A stretch of 64,000 nt of DNA from Lethocerus indicus (Eukaryota; Arthropoda; Insecta; Hemiptera; Belostomatidae), in the NCBI GenBank assembly GCA_019843655.1, contig JACDQD010000003.1, positions 6,326,925 through 6,390,924 on the forward strand, given 5' to 3'. Position numbers and translations under genes: made by a program. A model generated the notes under the pieces. It was not told the DNA's origin and made no database searches. It saw only the letters and a list, made by a program, of their open reading frames with translations. Positions 42,069-53,718 of this stretch are shown in pieces; the first letter of the stretch is position 1, and each line of letters begins with the position of its first letter.

Positions 42069-42268
42069 CAACAGTACATGTGAAAGTGACAGTGCAGTGA
42101 GGATGCCCAAAAAACATCCAAAGTGCTAACAGTGACTAACACCGCTACTGAAGATGGCGAGCAGCCGAAACCGGTCTAGCAAAAGACCAAATCAGCGAGA
42201 GGAGACAGAAACATCACGAACCTACAGTATTCCAACCCCTCGCAGACCACAAAACAGGTATATCAAAT
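42024..42268 (+). mobile_element. Short retroposon insertion with inverted ends and TSD
   Basis: This 245-bp insertion is bounded by an exact 14-bp direct repeat (TACACTAGACTTAT at 42010..42023 and 42269..42282). Positions 42085..42219 match the tail segment at 56105..56239. The left end (42023..42068) is a reverse-complement copy of 42181..42226 over 46 bp with one mismatch, giving it a fold-back structure. The 56 kb copy lacks this inverted left arm, so the arm is probably specific to this insertion. A 14-bp duplication fits target-primed reverse transcription better than a typical DNA-transposon footprint. There is no open reading frame of note. Confidence 0.75.
42181..42226 (+). repeat. 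Right inverted arm of the 42 kb insertion
   Basis: This is the partner of 42023..42068. Most of it is also present in the 56 kb tail copy, so this arm is the original element sequence and the left arm is the added inverted copy. A further 42 bp separate it from the right target-site duplication. Confidence 0.85.
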
Positions 42269-42282
42269 TACACTAGACTTAT
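42269..42282 (+). repeat. Right target-site duplication of the 42 kb insertion
   Basis: This is the exact 14-bp match to 42010..42023, placed directly after the element's 3' end. Confidence 0.75.
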
Positions 42283-43918
42283 ATTTAATTATTTATTTAT
42301 ATTAACACTTTATAAACCCCACCACATTGTTCCTACTCTTTGACTTCTCATCTTCTGAACGCTACGTCTTTTATTTCGATTTAATATTCTATAACTACAT
42401 TTCATTTCATATCTTTTATATTTTTGCAATTTTTTAGTTAAATGACTTTGTTTATTCACGCCAGCTACAATTCTGCGCCAGCACCAGAATGAGCTCAGGT
42501 TTAATTACAAAGTTTCTTCATTTGGATCGAATGCGTCCACGGCCCGCCATCATTTTTCTGTTTAAAATTCAATACCGTGTAATTAATTTCTTCCTCATTC
42601 TTGTTGTTAATATTTTCGTTTCCGTGCCGAGCGACTGAGGGTGTGAATGAGGGGCTCGGAACACTGCTGTTATTAAACGGGGTCTGTTTCGCGGTTCTGC
42701 CGGGCAGCACTGCGACAACATCGGTAAGCCGCCGCCGCCGCTAATCATTAGGGCAAATTACGTTGATGGGACGCCGGCGCATTAGCCCCACCAACAACAC
42801 GATAATGCCGTTGTCACCCGCCCCGATTGCTTATAATATAACTCCGACCCGATCGGAACAGATTCTCTACCGAACAACAACCGATTATCCCGTTTTTACA
42901 CAGTCGTCATATACCTGAAACATAATAAGTTAAATATCGGAAAGTCAACGCAAATTAAAAATAATGGCCTTCCAACTACTTGAAAGTTTCGTGTCTCCGG
43001 AACCTTGAATCCAACGGTGGACGTCACACTCTGATACAGGACCGACGTTTCACTTTACACATTATATAAACCTATAAAAACGAATATGTTATTGTAAAAA
43101 TCATTGTTTAACGTATAAAATTCTTGTTGTCTAGGATATTCACATTAACAAAATTGGTTTATTCAATATCGCGTATTGTTCGAATGTTTGACTTCAACTC
43201 TTCCTCTCTGGTTGAGTTTTTTTTTTTAATTCTTCCGTACAATTTTCTGCGAAGTGTAACTTCACAGCGGGTAATGAAAGGAAACTTTTAAGAAAAACAG
43301 AGTCAGAGGCGAAGGGGCAAGGAGTGGAGTGGCACGATGGGGGGGGGGGTGATGGAACCTTCCAGAGAAGCATTAGTTTAATTCGGCAATCTTTTTACAT
43401 CTCGTCAGCCCCACTGACTGGGAACGTCCGTAATGAAAAGACGTATCCGAAACAGGAACTTCCGAACGGGACATTCTAACGAGTCGCCTTATATTGTTGA
43501 AACATGTACAACTGAAAATGCATCGAAAATGTATCGAAATGTAAAGAAATGAAATGCAAATGAGATGTCAGTGAAGTACACTTTGATATTTATATTACTG
43601 GAGGGAAACAGGATAGCGATTTTATCCCGCTGTTTTAATTTTTTTAAATGTGTTTCCATACGACGGAACAAAATCGTCGAACTAATATTCTAAGGTATTA
43701 CCTTAGTACTTGTAAGGGGTGTTGATGAGCAATTATTCGGTATACAGTTTAGGTATCGCTTTGGAAACGATTTCAAGGTTTTGAAATAGATGAGGAAAGA
43801 ACAACACAGCCCCAAGCATTACTGTCCCCACCCTTCGGGAACCAACCCCTGTGCGGCTTACTGCTAGAACGTTTATAGAAATAAAAGAAGCGTACAGTAA
43901 CAATTGTGCATCGGGGAA

Positions 43919-43940
43919 TGTGTGTGTGTGTGTGTGTGTG
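43919..43940. repeat. (TG)11 microsatellite
   Basis: This is a 22-bp uninterrupted TG run; its surroundings show no gene. Confidence 0.97.
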
Positions 43941-46668
43941 GAGGTTGGGAAACGAGAATAAGACAGAGGGAGTGAGCAGTAAAGCGGCTTACCGGTGGGG
44001 GCGATCGGCCCGGTCAAGCGAGCCTATCGGTCTCAATCAAATATTTACCCGCCGAGGAAACAACGGTACGCGGCACCGGCCTCCGCCCATCACCGCATCC
44101 CCCTTAATTGTTTGCACTCTTTACACCTCCGCCCCCGACCCTTCTGTCACGGCCCACCGCTAGTAAGCCGATTTTCAAAACTAGGGACGCGCAACACCAC
44201 GCTAATACCAATAGTGTACCCATTCTGACCGATGGTGGATCTCCTAATGTGGAAATTGAGTTAACTTACAAGAAATAAATAAATGGAAATCTTCCTCGTC
44301 CTTATGTAACATGTTACCATTCAATTGTGTTATTTCTAATGAATCCCGTAATCAACAATATGATTCATGCATGTTTATTAATATTCTAAAATCTCGTTTA
44401 GTAGTCGAACAATGTTTTCTTCTCTAAATCATTCTCTAAGATGGAACTCAGTTTATGTTCAACATATCGACGGTGTGAGTAGCCCATCGTTTCCCCTTAA
44501 TATACCGAATTTATTCCAGCTCGTCTATTAAATACGAAAAATATATAGGAAAGTACTTTATTCGAATCGAATTATAACATAACCCGTGTTGTCGGCAGCA
44601 GATCGGGCCGCCGTTGAGAGGGAGAAAAAATAATTTGTAACATCGGCAAATTGAAATTCCTGCCGCTATTAGCTCTAGGTATCGTTGGTCCGCCGGTGAC
44701 ACAACAACCAGCGTGACTACAGCTAGTAATCGTAAAGAAACAGTACGAAACCCATTTGTCCGCCGACTACGGATAATTACATGAAAAAGGCTCGTAAATC
44801 CGTAAAAATTCTGAAAATAAAGAGGTCCCTCCGCGTTCTAATTTATGTGGGAACACAACAACCGACGGACATTTTCATGAAAGTACTTTAATTTGTGCTG
44901 TAATCACAGCTCAGAGTTATGCTTAGGAATGCGTTAGTCCCATCCGTAATCTAATATAAATATATATTTCTCGACTTTCTCATGTGTCTAATGAATGAAT
45001 TATGAAGGTGTGGGAAATACATATATATTTCAATTGAATAATGTAGTTCGGAATTCATTGAAAACATTCTATTTCCCTGTTATGCTATGCCTATTATCAG
45101 CTATACGCTTCATTTTTTCCGGCTATAAAGCCGCCGAATGATTCAGGACCGTAATCGAATTCGTGCAAATAAAGCGTAAAATATTTACTGTTCCCAACGA
45201 CAATCGTCCCTTCGGGCCTATTGGGGGCGGGATTGGGGCGGTGCGGCAGGTGTCTGATTTCGCAAGTCGATAATTCATTGTTCGAGAACGACACTCGGAG
45301 CGGTTCAATTATTGGCCGTCAAAAACCCGTGCATAAAAAAAACGCAGTCATTCGAACAAAAAGAAACGGCAGATAAACAATTTACGGAGTCAATTTTCGC
45401 AAGCCCACAGTTACACCGTGTACAATTACGGAAGCCGCGAGACAACCTCTGCCAATACAATGTTCTAGTAATGAAAATAATGGAAAAAAAATTGACCGTT
45501 ATAACCAATTGTCGTAGAATTATTGTCCTATGCGATTCGTTTGGCATATTAGATTAGACGTTGAACGCTGTCGTGAGAATAAAATCGGCTAGCCGGGTAA
45601 CAGAGGAAAAAAGTGTTGGATACAGACATGATTAAGCGATATCATCGCGGTTTAGCCATTTTATTTGCATTTACTGGTAAACTGACTTTTATTTCTACCT
45701 CGTGTAGTATGATTAAATAAGATTGTCTTAAATAACTTGGACTAAACTCAGTTAATATCGTAATAACGATATATATAACATGCCGGCTCATTTGAAAGCG
45801 GGCCGAGAGATATGCGTTTTATATTTGATAAATTAATAATTGGAAGAAAAAATTACGAGAGAATAAAACCAGTGACCCGTTTCGTTATTAATAAAATGAT
45901 GAAAACAAACCAAATTATGGGATAATTAATGGGATCGAAAACAAATACAATTATTTGGAATGTAATTAAAATTTGTCTAACACCAAAGAAGGTTAACCAA
46001 ACATGCGCATAATCCATTCCAGAGTGAATAACAATTTATAATTATTTCAAAGAAACCCGCTTAATCACTTGCGTTACATTTCTCATTACAATATAAATAT
46101 GAATCAAATAATTGACGTTTTTTGGCCGTCTAATACTGATTTTTTATAGCCAGTACTGAGGAATTTCCTATCGCAATCTTGAGGGTTTGAATCAACAGCT
46201 AAATAACTCATTTTATACTCTAGAATAAGTTAATACTGAATGCTGAACACAAACTGTGTCGGGACCAATGTTATTTGGAGACGTTTGTATAGTGTCGATC
46301 TCATTTTCGGTTCAGGTCGTCAATCGAAGCTCAGAATTTCAGGAATTCGACACCCCGGCCGAGGAATATAAATAAAACAGGGGAAGAAAATTAATTACAG
46401 GGGGGGCGTCAGGGGATCGATATCCGGTAGGCTTGAAAAAGGGGATGTTATGGTGGGACCGGACTAGGCCGGGAGCGCGGGACAAAGGATATTGGACAAA
46501 CTTGGACAGTCCCCCCTCTACTCCTAAATGACCCGAATTTTTCCCGCCCCACCCTCAAACCTCCCCCCCCCGAACCCAATGAAAGGACTGTTAAAACTGA
46601 AGCTGGGTTCCGTAAATGAACGTAAATTAATCCCCCGGGTCCTTCAGAGAGAAGGGCTCGCACCCTCC

Positions 46669-46688
46669 ACACACACACACACACACAC
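46669..46688. repeat. (CA)10 microsatellite
   Basis: This is a 20-bp uninterrupted CA run at the edge of a C-rich patch. Confidence 0.97.
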
Positions 46689-49600
46689 CTCCCTCCCAAC
46701 TACATTTGTGGTCCTTATTAATTTTGACGCCTGGCTTAGTAATTATAAAATGTATGAGAGAACCGAGCACCGGGGTTTTAAGTCCGACCCTAATCTGCCA
46801 GGCACATTCTTTATATATTTTAATTCAAGGATATCGCAATTTTTCAATTTGTAGGGTTTGCAGGTTTTCTCATAATGGCTCGGAACGGTATATCTGTTGG
46901 TACATCAATTCAATGCATTCGGCGGTAGTATTGATTAACGTAGAATCAAATCAACGTATAAGCGTTTCTTCATTATTGTAATAGTTTCAGTAATTTTTAT
47001 CTTTGTAGGAACAATTTTCGCACACCAACTGGGATTTAAGTTTTGCACGTTTCTATGCTTGTGGAGTAAAACGAATTTGAAGTTACCTGAAAATTTTCCA
47101 TTTAGAAAAACGCGATTGGGATTGGCCGCGGAGGTTAAAATTGAATCAGTCATTTGGCAGCGGTCGAGCGATCGCGTTCTTCATTGCGACCATCAATTAT
47201 CAAAGTTAATAACACCCAAGTGCCACCGCATTTTTGACACTGATAAATGTAGGTGGTGATCGTTATATTAAACTTTATTTCTTTTTTCCATCCGGTGTTT
47301 TAGACAAATTCTGTTTGAAATTCAAACCCCTTGCTGGACCGCTTTGATAGATTTTTTAAAATGTATAAAATATTCTCCAAAAAATGTTTGTTTCAGTTGG
47401 CATTAAGTATTGGAAAATGTACCCAGAAAGGGGCCGAGCGTTTTTCTAATTCTAACCAATGACGTTTGAGTTGGCTTTGGTATTACATTATTATTTCGTT
47501 AAGTATTAATAAATTTTATAAGTCCTATGTCTAACCACTTTTATCCACTCTCTCTCTCTAGTTCACTGGTTTCAGTGACCCGCAGAGGTCAGAAGAGCTC
47601 ACATTAACTGCTCCCAAGCGCGTTGAAAATCTGTCTTTTTTAGATATGTGGTTTTGAAGCGCTGGAAAATCAGAATCATGAGCGTTGAGTGTACGTGCAT
47701 AGTGTAATTTTACAGTTGTATATTGTTAATTTAACTATCAATACGTGTTTAGGTATCGATAGCTAAACAATTTAAAAAAAAAACAACCAAATTTTTCGGT
47801 ATAATTCAAGATATAAAATTCGAATTTTTAAATCTGTATGTCAGATAAAACTATTTAATATAAGCGGTGTGTAAATATTTGAGTATCGTGAATGTGTTTG
47901 TCCCTTCCACTTCGCGTTCAGCCATCTTGCGTGTGTGCACTCGACTGTTAGGTTAATGGCAGATTGATAGAACACTATTATTGCAGACTACCGGCGGCGT
48001 TGGTGAGGCGGGGGCGGTCGGTTAAGGGTTAGTGGGGCTTTTCGAATTTCCCGGATGTTAATGCAACCGGCGAAAGATAATGTACCAGCCCGATGTGTGT
48101 ATTTGTTTATACATTATACCGGCCGCGGTGTTGCGTTGTTTCCCAATTGACGGGCGGAATTGGAGCCAAATTGAGGCCCGAACAAACCATCCCCCGTTTA
48201 ATTGCTCCGAATGATCCCGCCACACGCCCCCTCCCACTTCCCCTTACCATCCCACCCACAAAATTTAAACAGAAGTTCAATCGAATAGCAACTAACAGAA
48301 TAAATAATTAAATTTAAGTTGGCTCGGGTGAGTTGGAAATATCATGATGTTTAGGAGAGATTATTATTTCGGAAAAGAATAAATTGAATTGTATCTCCTT
48401 AATAGAAACTAATTTTCAAAAACACGTTATCTGTGTTTAATGCAGTGTCTAATATTTAGAATATTGAATATATAGGAAAGATTTCCTAGGGTTGTAGCAG
48501 CGAATTGTGATCTGTTAATCATCTGCAAAATAAGCAATGATTTTTTTTAAATTTTGAAACTTGACGTAGTCTTTCATAGCCTGATGACATTTCAGCTGTT
48601 ATCAGTCTGATAATGATGTTTGTTCTCTCATTTTTGTTATTGGCAGTGTTCATTGGGGCGTGTCCGAGCTCTGCACCTCCTCTGCAATATCAAGTTCTAC
48701 GCCGGTCTGTGGGCGTCCGGCGGGCGTGCCTGATTCTCGGAAAAAGTTTACACTGTGTACACCTCGGGCCACCAACTGAAACCCCGTAGACGTTTCCTAT
48801 ATCAGTGGAAGGATTCATTTTCAAACGGCGAAACAAAACAAAAATTAGTAGTCTTCATGTGAAAATACTGCGTTGTGGAAGTTCATTCTGCGCTCGAAAT
48901 ACAGATAATTTTATGCATTCCAAGAATCGGATATATTACTATGCATTTATTAAACTTTAGTAATAATTTAATTATGTCCGAAACGCTAAATATCGGAAAT
49001 ACAAAAGATCCATTCATTCTTTATATATATTATACAATGAAAAATTTAATATTAATAAGCTGGGTGCCTTTTACCTGTTTATCTGGAGTAATTAAATTTC
49101 CCGCCCATTCGTTATTGCCTGTTCTGCGATAGGGCGAGGAATTAAACGCGAATAAGCAAGCATCTGTATAGACGTTTTTTTGCCTTACTAATGTTAGACA
49201 CGGATTTGGGATCGGTGAATACATTCTTTTAACGGCCGATTGTTTTGCGAGACCTGTTTACCCATTTATTTTCAACAAGAACAACCTCGATTCGGCCGGC
49301 CGAAAAGGGCTTTTTGGGTTCAAAAAATTGGACGCAGCCCCGAATTGCAAAGAGGTGCTAGCGGCCCGTCGCAATTATGCAAATCGTTCAAAGCCTTTAA
49401 TTTGAAAAAACGGAGCGTTTCGCTGGCCGAATGAAGCTTCATTTTTGCTCTTCTTTTTTCTTTCGCCGATGACGAGATTTAGGCTGTTTTTCCAGTAATA
49501 CACTCATCGCTTTTTATTCACGATTGAGAACACACTGGTGGCAGAGAACAAAAGGTATTCTTCCGCAGGATTGAAGTCGATAAAAAATTCTTTGGTGGCA

Positions 49601-52600
49601 TTTCGAATTCGGATTTCCAGTGACCAGTGATGCAATATTCAACTATTTCCAATTATTCCATTTAGAATTCACAGGAGTAAATATTTTCAAACGTTTATTC
49701 CAATATTCGAATTCAATTTTATAAACCACGGCTAACATCCCATTTCCTTTCAGCTTAATAATGTAATAATGTGTAAGTAATAATGTTGACTTTAGTACTG
49801 TTATCGAAATAAAATTATTTTTATTTAGTTATTTAATATAATATTATAATTTAATTATATTATACACTCTTAACGCTGTTTTTGTGGTACGTTAAATATA
49901 CTTCAAGACCGAGCGAAGTTTATTTCTGGTATACCGAGGGATAAAATGAGTTTCTAAAATCGTCGTTGCTGTTCCCCGTAATACACGTTGGAATCTTCAT
50001 CCGAGCGAAAGGGATCCTGTCGGTTCCCTTCATTCTGCTGTAGTACAAATTCCTTTGCAAACGCCTCCCGGATACACAGCCTAACGGCGATCAAGTCCAG
50101 AATTTATGTTAGCACGGAAAGGGGCTTAAACCTTTGTCCGGTCCGTCGGGCGCTTTTCGATAGACCCGCAAATGTTTGACGCTGTAGACGCCCCGTTTGG
50201 TTTTACACGGGCGGTATTAGTTTGCGGTCGGATATATATTCAGGTTTTCTCCGAAGAGTTTCAAGCGGACAACGGTTGCATTGTAACGAGCCCCTCTTTC
50301 ATCTTGCGTTCAAAGATTCGGTTCGGGCTATTTTTCGACCTCTCCCCGTCTGAATAATTTTGAAGTAGTTCTTGTTGCTAGGTTTTTCCTCGTACGATGA
50401 CGTGATTTAACCGAAATCTGGCAATGGGGCATCCTGTCTGTCATCCCGAATATTTAATATTGAACCAGTTTGAGCCGGCTTTTGAGGGTGAACCGTGTGT
50501 TGTAGGGTATCCTTCGTTGAATTCTGTCCTACTTCGATACGAACGCAAGCTCTTTCAGCCCGAAATGCGGATTTTCGTCGGCGAGTGTGTAGGTGGGCGT
50601 TGTGCGTTGTGGGTGTGGGTCTCGCGACAAATCTGAGCGGGGGCGACGGGGCGTCTATTGTGTTATCGGGGCCGGGTTGGTCGAGCGCGGACCACTAAAA
50701 CACTCGCCCCCCGGGACCATTCGAATTCATATTCAGCCGGACACAACAGTGTGCACTCTGCCCCCGAACAATAGACCCGAATAGGGAATTAATCCGGGTC
50801 AGTATTAATTTTCTCCACTAGTATCAATGTCGACCCCCGACCATTCCCCTTCTATGTGTTTACGACTATTTTCGTCTAGCCGTACATAGGAAAACGTTGT
50901 ATACATAATGGAAACACTCTGTTTGTTCACGGGGAATTGAATGGAGCCGTTCTCGAGTTCGCATAACATATTCGATACTTGATATTTCTAATAGTAACAC
51001 TTTTATCCAGAGCGGAAATACGTTATTAAAAATCCGAGAAAATTAATTGGATGGTTTAAATGTGTCCATTACGTGCGATCATATTTTGTCGAGTAAAATT
51101 AAACTAAAACAATTTTAGCTATCGTTATTCTTAAATCCTCAAACTGTCAGTATTCTACACTAATTTTAAGAAAAATAGCCCATCTTTGTTGTCCATAATA
51201 ATAATATAAAACGTGAAGGAGCGTGAAAAGAATTACCTCGTATAATTATACGTTGTAATTTACGCCGCAGTGGAGCACAATGCAAGAAAAGTCTCGAGGA
51301 TCTTGAGATAAAAGGAACTCAAAGGAGTCGACAGGTTTTCGTGGAGGGGGAGGGGAAACGGAAAGGGGCTAAAAAGATATTTGAAGGGCAGGAAAAGGAA
51401 GAAAGTGCGGGCCCGAGGACGCGGAGAGAATCAAGGCCCGCCTCGGGGCGCTCTGGGTAATTCGTACGAAAGAACGAGTATGTGACCGACATACGTGGCG
51501 GGAAGCCCGAGTATATACGTGCTCCGAGGTGGCCCTGATTGAATGCAAATACATTTCGTCATGCACTATTGCGACAATGAGAGAACCAGAACGACTCCGC
51601 TCGCTCTACCTTACCCGCTTTCCAGCCCCAATGATCCCACCGTCACCTGCCAACCTATTTCGCAATACAATTTCGCGAAATTGCGCAATACTAAATTCTT
51701 TATAGCGATAGGTATTTGTAATGGAGTTCATTTGATATCACTACTACTTACTCTATGTGTATTACACGATTTATTCTGATTAGAATCATTACTAATTCTA
51801 ATCACTACTTCACAGGCGATTGATACTGATTGATACTGAAGGAAGAACTGAGCGGCTGGAAAAGGAATTAAAAATAGTGAAATTATACAAATATTATAAT
51901 AAGAAGTTACCAATCAAAACCCACGAAAAACTCTGAAAACGGGAAATGTGGATGAAAATTGTGGTGGAGACCCACACCGACGGACTACTGCGCCAATAGA
52001 TGCATTTCTTTCGGGTGCAATTGTTTTATTTCCTCATGGATTCAGAAGGAAGATCCCCCTAAATCGATCATTTTAATTTTGAGTTATCTTATTTTATTTT
52101 GGCCAGTGAAAAATTTCCGAAGAGAAAATCTAAGTTATAATAATGTAACTTATTCTCTAAAGTTTGGAATTAATTAATATGTATGAGGAAATAAATATTT
52201 TGAGTGATCAAGTCATGTTTTTACACTGTCCTAGTTTGAAATTAGAATAAAGAAGGTGTGATTGCTGATAACATGCCGTAATTATTCAATTATGTTTGTT
52301 AATTATGATCAAAAATGATCTACATACCTTTCTCATTCAATACAATTTTGTTTATGTAATTAAGACTCTAATTATAACTTATATTAAACTCATATTAAAC
52401 GCCGAGTGTGAAATTTAATTTATATTTATATCCAGCATTATGTACGCTACAAATTAGTGACTGATAAATATGAACGAATAATTGAATTTCCATTGAACCG
52501 AATTCATGAGAGGTTACGGTCGGGTAATTTTCCTAATTTTTAACGGCGTATTTAAAAAAAAATTCGTTTCGTTCCGAGTTGTATACAACAAATGTCTCAA

Positions 52601-53227
52601 AAGAAATTGGTTACCAAGAGCGGAACCCCAATCGTGAGGATCTGGCCGCGATAAGCCAAGCCCCGGCCGAGACGAAAAATAGGACAGACATTTCAGGAAC
52701 ACGAGAAAGCACGAAGGGGGTGCGACCCGGCAGAGATAAAATGTTAATAAGTTTAATAAACGAATCCAATTCTTTTCCAACTGACAGTCTCAGCTTTGCT
52801 TTTTCCCAATTTAATTTAAACCCCGTTATGAAACCCCCACCCAAGAGGGAAAAGGGAAAAAGAACAGAATCGCAGGTAAATAAAATCTAGATATAGATAT
52901 ATTGTTTATAAATGATTTTACAATATAGTTTTTAACAATCTAAAATTTTTAGTCCTGTCAAAATAAGGAAAGTATGAGTGCCACTGTTATATAAATTACT
53001 CGTTTATAATAAAACATTTTTTTTCAATTACCTCGATTAGAAAAATTTGCAAACCACATATACAGTAATAGGTCCTATAAAATATTGCTGCATAGATCAA
53101 ATCTTCTCGATCTATTAAAGGAATAGTGTACGATATATTTCCGGTAAGACGTATTACAGTATTGTTGGAAACAGAAAATTACAATTGTATATACAACATT
53201 TTTAAAACTAGCATAACGAATCCGCTT

Positions 53228-53233
53228 TTTATT
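53228..53233 (-). promoter_or_regulatory. Candidate polyadenylation signal of the beat-like gene
   Basis: This is the first exact AATAAA on the minus strand downstream of the TGA at 53636, about 400 nt after the stop. The region between is AT-rich with no further coding signal. Such hexamers are common in AT-rich DNA, so the call is only suggestive. Confidence 0.3.
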
Positions 53234-53635
53234 CTCATACAACCTCAGCCGTACACTAATGCCATTGTCATATGCAAACCATAAACTGCATTTACACCTA
53301 ACACTGAGCCACATTGATAACAATCGATAATATATGAATGTGCGAACGCATTTTTAAAAATTTCTCTTTCAATTTGCGAAAATTCGAGGACAATCCACAT
53401 CGAATACGATTGAAAAAGTATTATATATATTTATATATAAAATGTAATCTAACGACGGATCAGAAGAAAAGAACGAAGAAGTAGTACATATCGAACAAAG
53501 GTGACTCACTGTCGGTTGCGAATCTCGACACGATAGTTTTTTATAATCGAAAAACAATAAGAGAATGACAGCTATTTTTTTTTAACAAGGAATTTATCAC
53601 AGCAACAGTTATGTACATTTGGCGAGTATGACTCA

Positions 53636-53718
53636 TCATGTGAGGACGAGACGGTGTAAGGCTGCCACCAACAGAAGCGAGACCGGATCAAAACTTCTCC
53701 TGCTGCCGCTCCCCTTAA
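53636..53718 (-). CDS. beat: beat-like terminal exon: C-terminal tail and stop
   Basis: This coding part is 83 nt: two bases completing the split Val codon, 26 codons and TGA (53638..53636). The acceptor is a good pyrimidine tract, tttgattgtttgcag. The tail reads KGSGSRRSFDP followed by a hydrophobic run VSLLLVAALHRLVLT at the very C-terminus. A Ser/Gly-rich linker before a short terminal hydrophobic run fits a GPI-attachment signal, as proposed for several Beat proteins. The His-Arg pair inside the run weakens that reading, so a secreted form is possible. The phase match with the upstream exon and the position are the main support; the sequence itself is not a conserved domain. Confidence 0.8.

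Larger units (their letters stand above)
42283..53227. other. Region downstream of the beat-like gene, no gene confirmed
   Basis: Mostly AT-rich with GC-rich patches near 42700..42870, 43980..44160, 48000..48250, 48650..48790 and 50480..50780. Two plus-strand splice-acceptor candidates (47576 and 48647) have short open frames behind them, given as findings. No domain is recognisable. Confidence 0.45.

Noticed and set aside
52579..52890. 103-codon plus-strand frame just downstream of the beat-like gene
   Set aside because: It is low-complexity and polar with a largely open complement; no splice, start or domain evidence.
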